NCBI GenBank assembly: GCA_963542695.1
Contig: CAUTYX010000004.1
Coordinates: 54,550-118,549 of the forward strand
Direction of reading: 5' to 3'
DNA length: 64,000 nucleotides
Source of the DNA: RUG100 sp963542695
GTDB lineage: Bacteria > Bacillota > Clostridia > Peptostreptococcales > Anaerovoracaceae
The translations under genes and the position numbers were made by a program. Position 1 is the stretch's first letter, and every line of letters begins with the position of its first letter. Positions 26,478 to 34,091 of this stretch are shown piece after piece. A model generated the notes under the pieces. That model was not told the DNA's origin. It saw only the letters and a list, made by a program, of their open reading frames with translations, and made no database searches.

Positions 26478-26645
26478 TTATTTTTCAGCAAACTTGCTCT
26501 TTGGAGCACCGCATACAGGACATTTAAAATCCTTTGGAACATCTTTCCATGCAGTTCCTGCCGGAACACCTTTAATGGGAGCACCATTTTCTTCTACGTA
26601 TTCCCATTTACATACCTGACATACATACGTTTTTCCATCTGCCAT
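26478..26645 (-). CDS. rubredoxin
   Basis: A 55-residue rubredoxin: YVCQVCKWEY and FKCPVCGAPK give the four iron-binding cysteines (Cx2C...CPxCG), with W and F residues at core positions. The loop between them (EENGAPIKGVPAGTAWKDVP) is normal. AGGAGG precedes ATG 26645. Rubredoxin is the usual electron donor to desulfoferrodoxin, encoded 2 kb away. It follows the ThiF-like gene by 52 bases on the same strand. Confidence 0.92.
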   Translation of the reverse strand: MADGKTYVCQVCKWEYVEENGAPIKGVPAGTAWKDVPKDFKCPVCGAPKSKFAEK

Positions 26646-26697
26646 GTGAATCCTCCTTTAGTTTCTCGCCTACATGGTTACTATAGTATACTACTTT

Positions 26698-27459
26698 TTA
26701 TTCATAGTAGCTATATATCCCTTTGCATACCGGGCAATCTTTCCAAGGAGAAAATTCCAGTTGACGAAAAGTATTTTCCCACAAGTCCACATGTAACATG
26801 GTTTTTCGTATGGTAGCAGCATCTGTAAGAATTTTTACTGCTTCTACTGCCTGTATGGAGGCAATGGTGCCGGTAATCATACTAAGCACTCCGGATACGG
26901 CACATGTTTCCTTGGGATCTGTTGTAATTTCGTTATTTTCAAGAACACAGGCAAGACAGGGATCCTCCTTGCCGGAAAGAAAATTCATAGTCATACCTTG
27001 AGCTCTAACAGCCGCTCCATAGATCCAGGGAATCTTTTTGTCACGGCAGGCCTCGTTAATCAGTAAGCGAACCTCAAAATTATCGGAGGCATCCACCACC
27101 AAGTCCACGTTTTCCAATACGGCATCGATATTCTCATTGGTTACCGGACTATCGACGGCTTGAATTTCTATATTTGAATTTGCCTGTTGCAAGGCTTTTT
27201 TGGCAGCGATAGCCTTTGAAACGGCATTGGCTGCATCTTTTTGTGTGTAGAGAATTTGCCGGTGAAGATTGGTAATATTTACCGTATCTCCATCAACAAT
27301 GCGAAGGCTTCCGATACCGCTGCGAACCAGCTGGCCGCCGGATACACTGCCAAGAGCCCCCAGTCCTATGATAGCTACACGGGAAGAAGCCAGCATTCGT
27401 TGCCCTTTTTCGCCTAGTTTTTCAAAAGCTATTTGTCTTTCATAGCGTTGTAAATCCAT
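26698..27459 (-). CDS. HesA/MoeB/ThiF family adenylyltransferase
   Basis: A 253-residue E1-like enzyme. It has the ATP-binding GLGALGS, the R/Q motif NLHRQILYT, DASDNFEVR, and the zinc pairs CLAC and CPVC. Such enzymes adenylate the C-terminus of small sulfur carrier proteins (ThiS, MoaD) or related peptides. No thiS, moaD, thiG or moaA is nearby, so the partner cannot be assigned. ATG 27459 is preceded by AAGGGAG. Confidence 0.87.
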   Translation of the reverse strand: MDLQRYERQIAFEKLGEKGQRMLASSRVAIIGLGALGSVSGGQLVRSGIGSLRIVDGDTVNITNLHRQILYTQKDAANAVSKAIAAKKALQQANSNIEIQAVDSPVTNENIDAVLENVDLVVDASDNFEVRLLINEACRDKKIPWIYGAAVRAQGMTMNFLSGKEDPCLACVLENNEITTDPKETCAVSGVLSMITGTIASIQAVEAVKILTDAATIRKTMLHVDLWENTFRQLEFSPWKDCPVCKGIYSYYE

Positions 27460-27552
27460 ATCATAGATACTCCCTTATAAATTACGTTTCTATTTGATTC
27501 TACCATAAAATCACCGGAATTCCTTACTGAAAACTGTGACGGTTTCCATACG

Positions 27553-27586
27553 AAAAAAGCCGCTGCAACGGGCAGCAACTTTTTTC
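27553..27586 (-). terminator. terminator of the yneA-like gene
   Basis: On the minus strand the stem is GCTGC-CCGTT-GCAGC, extended by G-T pairs and an A6/T6 flank, ending in CTTTTTT. It lies 40 bases beyond the LysM gene stop. Confidence 0.75.
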
Positions 27587-27625
27587 ATTGTGTAGTGATT
27601 CAATAATATATTAATGGACCAGTAA

Positions 27626-27931
27626 TTATTGAATAGGTACTTTTATTGTCTGACCGGTAGTCAGAGTGGATGATGTAAGGTTGTTTAGATGACGAATTTC
27701 ATAAACCGTCTTTCTTACATCCTGATTTTCATCAGAACATCTGTTGGCGATATCCCATAATGTATCTCCGGCACTGACTTCAACAGTAGTATAATTCGGT
27801 TCGGTAACACCATTGATCACATTCATTCCAGTGATCCAACTAAAGCCAATACCGACAGCCAAGATTAGCAGTACCAAAAAGGTAATAAAACGGAATTTCG
27901 ATTTAATTCGTATACTGTGTCTTCTCTCCAA
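27626..27931 (-). CDS. yneA: YneA-like LysM cell-division inhibitor (SOS-regulated)
   Basis: A 101-residue membrane-anchored protein: basic N-terminus (ERRHSIRIKSKFR), one membrane helix (about 15-35) and a C-terminal LysM domain (VEVSAGDTLWDIANR ... TTGQTIKVPIQ). Size and layout match Bacillus YneA (about 105 residues), which blocks septation during SOS. The start is taken as TTG 27931 because AGGAGG lies 8 bases upstream. Longer frames to 28024 would run through the promoter and LexA boxes. The gene stands alone; lexA is not in the window. Confidence 0.8.
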   Translation of the reverse strand: MERRHSIRIKSKFRFITFLVLLILAVGIGFSWITGMNVINGVTEPNYTTVEVSAGDTLWDIANRCSDENQDVRKTVYEIRHLNNLTSSTLTTGQTIKVPIQ

Positions 27932-27957
27932 GGCTGTCCCCTCCTCTTCCAATTCGC

Positions 27958-28031
27958 CAAACATTTGTTCGTTGTCTCTACTATATACGAATATATGTTC
28001 GTTGTCAATAGATTTTATGAACAAATGTTCT
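27958..28031 (-). promoter_or_regulatory. yneA promoter with three LexA-like boxes
   Basis: The minus-strand promoter has TTGACA at 28003-28008, a 17-base spacer and TATAGT at 27980-27985. Three boxes of the CGAAC-N4-GTTCG type surround it. TGAACAAATGTTCT (28018-28031) lies upstream, CGAATATATGTTCG (27988-28001) sits inside the spacer, and CAAACATTTGTTCG (27958-27971) lies downstream. LexA bound to them would shut the promoter until DNA damage. Confidence 0.8.
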
Positions 28032-28088
28032 TTTTTGCCAATTGGAATTAAGAACAGGCAAACAGTCCTGTTTTGTAGTTATAATAAC

Positions 28089-28817
28089 TTATTTCATCAT
28101 TTTATCATAGGCTTTATCCATCCAGTTAAGAAGGCGTTTTCGGTAGGCTATCCCTACTCCACAAAGAACAGCAAATACGATGGATATAACTACCACAGCT
28201 GTCCAGTTATGGTTGGCAGCCTGGGTTCCAATTAAAATGGAACCGATCATGCCGGGACAACGGCCAATTAAGGAAATAACTAAAAATGGCTGCAGTTTCA
28301 TCTGGGAAATGCCGGCAATGTATCCGCAAAGATCTTTTGGCAGTCCCGGGATTAAAAACACTAAGAACACAATAATCATAGCCCGCTTGCTGTTAAATCT
28401 GGTAACGTACTGATTGACTCGTTCTTCTCCAAAAAATAAATGCATGGCATCTCGTCCTAAAAAACCTGCCAGAAAATAGGCAATAACGGTTCCAATGGCG
28501 GCACCAACCAGAGATAAAAACAGCGCCCCTACAAATCCCCAAGCAATGCCGGCTCCGATTTGCAGCCATTGCCCCGGTATAATACAAATAACAATTTGTC
28601 CTACCTGGGCTAAGATATACACTAAAATCCCTTCCGTTTGGTACTTGGCAAATACTTCTTTGACGCCTTCTAAGGATGACATTTGCTGTAAAATATCCCG
28701 GTGAGCCACCACCATATAGACAGTCAATCCAACGATGATTCCCAGCAAAATCAGAAGCTTTACTACAGCGGAAAAAGCAAATAGTTTTTTGTGTATTGTT
28801 GGGTTCTTTTTATTCAT
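28089..28817 (-). CDS. TVP38/TMEM64 (DedA-like) family membrane protein
   Basis: A 242-residue membrane protein with five or six helices and the SNARE-associated/VTT core (GQWLQIGAGIAWGFVGALF, GAAIGTVIAYFLAGFLGRD, FLIPGLPKDLCGYIAG). Members of this family act in lipid scrambling or envelope homeostasis; the Bacillus name is YdjZ/YtxB-like. ATG 28817 has AAGGGAA upstream. It lies 11 bases after the YnbB-like gene and probably shares its transcript. Confidence 0.85.
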   Translation of the reverse strand: MNKKNPTIHKKLFAFSAVVKLLILLGIIVGLTVYMVVAHRDILQQMSSLEGVKEVFAKYQTEGILVYILAQVGQIVICIIPGQWLQIGAGIAWGFVGALFLSLVGAAIGTVIAYFLAGFLGRDAMHLFFGEERVNQYVTRFNSKRAMIIVFLVFLIPGLPKDLCGYIAGISQMKLQPFLVISLIGRCPGMIGSILIGTQAANHNWTAVVVISIVFAVLCGVGIAYRKRLLNWMDKAYDKMMK

Positions 28818-28828
28818 GTTCCCTTCTT

Positions 28829-30124
28829 CTACATTCCCTCTAAGACGCCGTCTTCTTTCATTTTTTGCAATCCACGAATAACTCCGAATTTGGAATGTTC
28901 ATATGTCAAACCGCCTTGGAAATAGGCAATATACGGATCTCGCAAGGGACCGTCCGCAGACAGTTCTATGGAAGAGCCTTGTATGAAGGCGCCGGCAGCC
29001 ATAATAACAGGATCTTCGTATCCGGGCATATCCCATGGAACCGGCGTTACATAGGAATCTACCGGAGCCGCCTGCTGAATTCCTTGGCAAAAAGCAATCA
29101 TAGCCTCTGGACTCTTTAATTTTACGGCCTCGATTATATCGCTTCGTGTATCGGCAGAACCGGGACATACTTCGTATCCGAGTTTTTCAAACACCTTGGC
29201 GCAAAGAGCGGCTCCTTTAACGGCTCCATTGACAACAGTCGGTGCCATAAACAGACCTTGCAGTATGGTTCTGGTCTGGCCAAAAGTAAGTCCACATTCC
29301 CCGCCAATACCCGGAGACGTCATCCGGTAAGAGATACTTTCTATTAAATCAGCTCTACCGGCAATGTATCCACCGGATAATGCCAGTCCGCCACCGGGGT
29401 TTTTAATAAGAGATCCTGCCAATACGTCAATGCCTACGTGGGTTGGTTCTACCGTATCTAAAAACTCTCCGTAACAGTTGTCTGCCATACAGATAATATC
29501 CGGATTGATATTTTTTACAAAAGCCGTCAATTCCTTGATTTGTTCAATAGTAATGGCTTTGCGCCATGCGTAGCCGGTAGCTCGTTGGCAGCAAACCATT
29601 CTTGTTTTATCCGTAATAGCTGCCTGTAAAGCGTCTAAATCGATGTTTCCATCTTCTGTCAACTCTACTTGTTTGTAGCTTATGCCGAATTCCTTTAAAG
29701 AACCTTTACCTTCTCCGCGAATGCCAATGACTTCTTCCAGCGTATCATAAGGTCCACCGGTACAATAAATCATTTCGTCTCCGGGACGAAGAATTCCGGT
29801 TAAGGTGAGGGTTAACGCATGGGTTCCATTGACAATCAGCGGCCGTACCAACGCCGCCTGGGTTCCGAAGATGTCACTGTAAATTTGCTCTACGGCATCA
29901 CGACCTTTGTCATCGTAGCCGTAGCCGGTAGTCCAGTTAAAATGGGTAGCATCAGTGCGATTTTTTTGAAATGCTTCCAGCACTCGGTATTGGTTATACG
30001 CCATTGTATCATCCAGATTTGCAAACTGTGATTTTAATTCTTCCTGGGCTCCATTAACCAGCTCCAAAATAGTGCCGGAAATTCCCATTTCTTTTGTTAA
30101 CAGTTGGTACGTTTTGTTTTCCAT
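28829..30124 (-). CDS. YnbB-type PLP enzyme (methionine gamma-lyase family, 'aluminium resistance')
   Basis: A 431-residue fold-type I PLP protein. The likely Schiff-base lysine is in GSLIKNPGGGLALSGGYI, the cofactor Asp in ICMADNCYGEF, and the N-terminal substrate segment is NWTTGYGYDDKGRD. This family (old name aluminium resistance protein) is distinct from classic MetC/MGL. In Firmicutes it usually follows miaA and hfq, as part of the mutS-mutL-miaA string; here the recombinase gene takes the place between. AGGGTT before ATG 30124 is a weak ribosome site. Confidence 0.87.
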   Translation of the reverse strand: MENKTYQLLTKEMGISGTILELVNGAQEELKSQFANLDDTMAYNQYRVLEAFQKNRTDATHFNWTTGYGYDDKGRDAVEQIYSDIFGTQAALVRPLIVNGTHALTLTLTGILRPGDEMIYCTGGPYDTLEEVIGIRGEGKGSLKEFGISYKQVELTEDGNIDLDALQAAITDKTRMVCCQRATGYAWRKAITIEQIKELTAFVKNINPDIICMADNCYGEFLDTVEPTHVGIDVLAGSLIKNPGGGLALSGGYIAGRADLIESISYRMTSPGIGGECGLTFGQTRTILQGLFMAPTVVNGAVKGAALCAKVFEKLGYEVCPGSADTRSDIIEAVKLKSPEAMIAFCQGIQQAAPVDSYVTPVPWDMPGYEDPVIMAAGAFIQGSSIELSADGPLRDPYIAYFQGGLTYEHSKFGVIRGLQKMKEDGVLEGM

Positions 30125-30171
30125 ATTGTAAAACCCTCGATTCTGTATTTCTGGTATTTGTAGTTTTTATA

Positions 30172-31320
30172 TTATTCTTCCTCTTCGGGAAGTCCTTCTT
30201 TTCGTTCTTCTTCCCATTCCATAGCCTTGACCAAGTCCCGTTTGACACCCATTTTTTCGCGGGCATATAGTTGGGTGGTGGTTACTTGTTCGTGATCCAG
30301 TAATGCCGCTACATCGTATATAGAATTGCCCCGACCAATAAGGGAAGTAGCGGCAGTGGCTCGTAGTTTGTGAGGGCTGTATCCGCTTTTTCTCGATGAA
30401 CCCATGCCAATGGAGGTATATTTTTTCACAAGCGTTCGTATTTGACGAGAGGTCATTCGCTTTCCTTGTAAAGATAAAAACAACGCGTCTTTACATTCTG
30501 CCGCAATCTCCTCTTCCTCCGGTCGCTCGTTATTGATGTAATCAAGAACCGCTTCTGTAACAGAATTATTCAACGGCATAGCCGATTCTTTGTTTCGTTT
30601 TCTGTAAATAATAAATTCTCCTCGGCCAAAACGAAAACTGGAAACATTTAGTTGCTGCAGTTCCGACAAACGAAGACCGTATGTTAAAAAAATAAGCAAA
30701 ATTGCCTTATCCCGCTTCTTGGTTTTTTTCCAAAACTCATGTTCTTTTTTCGTCAATCCGGTACCGGTAGTCACTGCATCCAGCATAATCATCACTTCAT
30801 CATCAGTCAATGCCTTTATTTCTCTCTCACTGGCCTTCTGTACCCGAATGGGATCGAATCCGTCTGTAATGTTTTCTGTAAGAAGTCCATCGCGATACAG
30901 CTGTTTAAACATGACCGACAGAGAGGATTTTTTTCGAGCCAATGTCTTGTTGTTGTTTTCAAAGACGTGAATGGAGTCCTCCCCTTCTTTTTCATAGTGG
31001 CGACAGTAATCGATAAAAATATTAATATCCACCGCCTGTATCTGCTGAAACTCGGAAAGGGATATATTTTTTTCTTCCATAGCATTGGTTAAATCCGTAT
31101 CACTAATAAGATATTGACAGAAAAACCGTATATCGTTTAAATAAGCCAATCTGGTCATAGGTAGTACAGCCCCTTTTAAATAAGCAAAAAATCCTCGCAA
31201 AAAAGAAGGTAGCTGCCTTTGAATATCCAGGCATTGACTTTCTATAGTGTGTTGCTTTAAGACGATATTATCCGGCTTGTCGCTGCTATTATGTACTTTT
31301 ACATGTTTCTTTTGATCCAT
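30172..31320 (-). CDS. tyrosine recombinase, Xer-like
   Basis: A 382-residue site-specific recombinase with an N-terminal SAM-like core-binding domain (about 40-150) and a full catalytic domain. Catalytic residues are R217 (YGLRLSEL), a Lys at 241 or 244, H317 and R320 (PHKLR), H343 (LLDHEQ) and Y352 (TQLYA). It is longer than XerC/XerD (about 300), because of a 40-residue head and an acidic tail (EERKEGLPEEEE). It overlaps the end of miaA by 22 bases, so it is built into the operon rather than lying in a recognisable phage or transposon. No att site is seen. Confidence 0.85.
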   Translation of the reverse strand: MDQKKHVKVHNSSDKPDNIVLKQHTIESQCLDIQRQLPSFLRGFFAYLKGAVLPMTRLAYLNDIRFFCQYLISDTDLTNAMEEKNISLSEFQQIQAVDINIFIDYCRHYEKEGEDSIHVFENNNKTLARKKSSLSVMFKQLYRDGLLTENITDGFDPIRVQKASEREIKALTDDEVMIMLDAVTTGTGLTKKEHEFWKKTKKRDKAILLIFLTYGLRLSELQQLNVSSFRFGRGEFIIYRKRNKESAMPLNNSVTEAVLDYINNERPEEEEIAAECKDALFLSLQGKRMTSRQIRTLVKKYTSIGMGSSRKSGYSPHKLRATAATSLIGRGNSIYDVAALLDHEQVTTTQLYAREKMGVKRDLVKAMEWEEERKEGLPEEEE

Positions 31321-32225
31321 TGCAACATATCCTCTGTAACAGCTTCTTTGGAAGGATAAAGGGAAATATTAAACCATTTCATATTTTTGTATTTCTTAAA
31401 CCAGGTCATTTGCCGTTTGGCGTAATGTCTGGTGTTTTTTTGCACGGTATCAATGGCCGTTTCAAGATTGTATTGACCGGATAGATAGGCGATAATCTCC
31501 TTATAACCAATGCCTTTCATAGCGGTATCCTCGGCTGTTAATCCTCGATCCAGCAGCATTTTTACTTCCTCTATCAATCCCTGCTCTATCAATTGTACCA
31601 CTCTTTGGTTTATCCTTTGGTACAATTCTTCTCGAGGTCTTGTTAACCCTAGCAGCAACACACGATAGTCTTTCGTCGGCTCTTCTGCTTTTTCAATAGC
31701 ATCAAGAGGATGGCCCTCTTTTGCCGCCTGTAGTGCACGAATAACGCGTTTTACGTTATTGGGATGAATCCTATCTGCTGCCTTTGGATCTTCTTCTTGC
31801 AGCATGGAATATAGAGTGTCTTTCCCCTTTTCATCAGCAATGGTTTGCAGTTGATTCCTGGTTTTAGTATCACTTTTAACCGTTCCAAAATCCATATCGT
31901 ATAGAAGAGAATGAAGGTACAATCCGGTTCCTCCTACAATTATAGGAACTTTTCCCCGCTGCAAAATACCAAAGATAGCCTCTTTTGCCAGCTTTTGGTA
32001 CCGTGCCGCCGTGCAGGCATCGGAAGGATCTAGTACATCTAACAGATGATGTGGCACCTGCTTTTGTTCCAAGTCCGTAGCCTTGGCAGAACCAATATCC
32101 ATATAACGATACAGCTGCATGGAGTCGCAAGATACGATTTCTCCACCTAGAGCCTTGGCAATTTCCAAGGAATAGCTGGTTTTTCCAACGGCTGTAGGAC
32201 CGGCAATTATAATAATGGTTTCCAT
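31299..32225 (-). CDS. miaA: tRNA dimethylallyltransferase
   Basis: A 308-residue enzyme that adds dimethylallyl to A37 of tRNAs reading UNN codons. It has the P-loop GPTAVGKTSYS, SCDSMQLYRYMDIGSAK, the PHHLLDV substrate motif, VGGTGLYLHSLL and the C-terminal RHYAKRQMTWF. Normal length. The start is 3 bases after mutL, and the recombinase gene overlaps its 3' end. Confidence 0.96.
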   Translation of the reverse strand: METIIIIAGPTAVGKTSYSLEIAKALGGEIVSCDSMQLYRYMDIGSAKATDLEQKQVPHHLLDVLDPSDACTAARYQKLAKEAIFGILQRGKVPIIVGGTGLYLHSLLYDMDFGTVKSDTKTRNQLQTIADEKGKDTLYSMLQEEDPKAADRIHPNNVKRVIRALQAAKEGHPLDAIEKAEEPTKDYRVLLLGLTRPREELYQRINQRVVQLIEQGLIEEVKMLLDRGLTAEDTAMKGIGYKEIIAYLSGQYNLETAIDTVQKNTRHYAKRQMTWFKKYKNMKWFNISLYPSKEAVTEDMLQWIKRNM

Positions 32226-32228
32226 AGA

Positions 32229-34019
32229 TTACCTCTTAAAACGTCGTTCAATGTCACCAATACTCATACGGATAAAGGTGGGCCTGCCGTGGGGACAGTG
32301 AAAGGGATTTTCACAAGCCGATAAATCCCGCAAAAGTACCTTCACTTCTTCTCTGGAAAGTACATCGTGAGCTTTGACGGAAGCTTTGCAAGCTTTGGTG
32401 GCTGCTCTATCGATAATGGCGCGAATTTCCAGTTTTCCGGGTTTCCCTCCACCGTCTATGTATTCAGCAAGAAATTCTCTTGCCATTTCTTCGTCCATAA
32501 AAGCGGGAATGCCTTTAATTCGCCATGTTCCGGGACCGAATTCGTCGATGACATATCCCATATCCGTTAGAACATCAGCCCAACTGTCATCGGGAAACAC
32601 CCCTTCTATAATCCGCGGCTGTAACATCAGTTGAGACGCACCGCTGCCGTGTTCAACGCCTTTCATTATGGCTTCGTAGTTAATACGCTCATGAGCTGCA
32701 TGCTGATCAATCATATAGAAGTTTTCTTCATCGGATGCAGTAATGTACGTATCGAAGAGAATGCCCGCCACCTGTAAGCTCTCAAAGTCAAAAGCTTTTG
32801 GTTTGTGTATTTCAACAGTAGAAATTTCTTTCTCTTGAATTTTTTCATTCTCTTCTTTCCGGTACTCTTCTACGATTTCGGCTACATCCAGCTGCTTTTC
32901 AGCCACCGGTTTTTCTATGGTCGAAGAGGTAAAGGGTTTGTTGCTTTCCCGTAATAATTTATTATTATCTTTACTACCTACCGGTTGCAATAAGGACTCC
33001 ACCGGTGTGGAAATTTTTTCTATTTTAGGAATGGCTTCTTTTACTTGTAGGGCTTTGACGATGGCTTCGGAAATCAAGTCTGTTACAACGGCATCGTCGT
33101 CAAAACGAATTTCTTTCTTGTTGGGATGAATGTTTACATCAATGGTTTCCGGCTGCACTTCTAAAAACAGATATGCCATGGGGAAACGACCGGCAAAAAG
33201 TTTGTCAACATAAGCTTTTGCAATACCTCGTTCAATTGGTTTGCTATTTACAACGCGACCATTGACAAAAAATATCTGTTCTTTTCGGCTGGCTCTGCTT
33301 TCGCCGGATCCCGATACGTACCCATGTAAAGCCATTCCCGGCTGCTGCCCGGAAACTGGCACCAAATGGCTGCCGGTTTCCGCACCGATAACCTGACTGA
33401 TGGCATCCAAAAGATTGCCGCTGCCATGAGTGGAAAAGAGGATTTTGTCGTTGCTGGTCATGCGAAAAGCGATATCGGCATTGGCCATGGCAAGGCTTCT
33501 TGTTAATTCAATGACACTGTTTGTTTCTCCGGCATCGGAGCGAAGAAATTTTTCTCTTGCCGGCGTATTATAAAATAAATCTCGTACAATTATAGTAGTT
33601 CCATCCGGGCAGCCGGTGGCTACTTTGTCAGAAACAGTACCTCCGTCTAAGGAAATACGAACACCTACCCTTGCATCCTTTGGTTTTGTAATCATGGTCA
33701 TTCGCGATACAGCGGCAATGCTGGCAAGGGCTTCCCCACGAAACCCTAAGGTTTGGAGGTGGTCTAAATCTTCTACCTGCTGTATTTTTGATGTGGCATG
33801 GCGAAGAAAAGCCGTTTCCACCTGGTCTGCGACAATACCGCATCCGTTGTCTGTAATACGAATATACGTTTTGCCACCTTTTCGAATTTCTACAGATATA
33901 TTGGTGGCACCTGCATCAATGGCATTTTCCAAAAGTTCTTTGACGATACTGGCGGGATTTTCAATAACTTCTCCCGCTGCAATTTTGTCAGAAACTTGTT
34001 TTTCCAATACACGAATCAT
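32229..34019 (-). CDS. mutL: DNA mismatch repair protein MutL
   Basis: A 596-residue mismatch repair ATPase/nuclease. GHKL ATPase motifs are VKELLENAIDAGA, DNGCGI and GFRGEALASI. The C-terminal endonuclease motif DQHAAHERINYE is present, as in organisms without MutH. A CPHGRP motif sits near the end. ATG 34019 (MIRVLEKQVSDKIAAGEV) has AAAGGGG upstream; a longer frame reaches back to 34088 but has no conserved sequence. It lies 72 bases after mutS. Confidence 0.96.
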   Translation of the reverse strand: MIRVLEKQVSDKIAAGEVIENPASIVKELLENAIDAGATNISVEIRKGGKTYIRITDNGCGIVADQVETAFLRHATSKIQQVEDLDHLQTLGFRGEALASIAAVSRMTMITKPKDARVGVRISLDGGTVSDKVATGCPDGTTIIVRDLFYNTPAREKFLRSDAGETNSVIELTRSLAMANADIAFRMTSNDKILFSTHGSGNLLDAISQVIGAETGSHLVPVSGQQPGMALHGYVSGSGESRASRKEQIFFVNGRVVNSKPIERGIAKAYVDKLFAGRFPMAYLFLEVQPETIDVNIHPNKKEIRFDDDAVVTDLISEAIVKALQVKEAIPKIEKISTPVESLLQPVGSKDNNKLLRESNKPFTSSTIEKPVAEKQLDVAEIVEEYRKEENEKIQEKEISTVEIHKPKAFDFESLQVAGILFDTYITASDEENFYMIDQHAAHERINYEAIMKGVEHGSGASQLMLQPRIIEGVFPDDSWADVLTDMGYVIDEFGPGTWRIKGIPAFMDEEMAREFLAEYIDGGGKPGKLEIRAIIDRAATKACKASVKAHDVLSREEVKVLLRDLSACENPFHCPHGRPTFIRMSIGDIERRFKR

Positions 34020-34091
34020 TGGTTCCCCTTTTACGTAGTTTGCGATACTGAAATAGGATATGACGCCGTTTAAAATGTGATATGACACTGT

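Noticed and set aside
27932..28024. Longer N-terminus for the yneA-like protein
   Set aside because: It would translate through the promoter and LexA-like boxes; the TTG at 27931 has a strong ribosome site and gives the family length.
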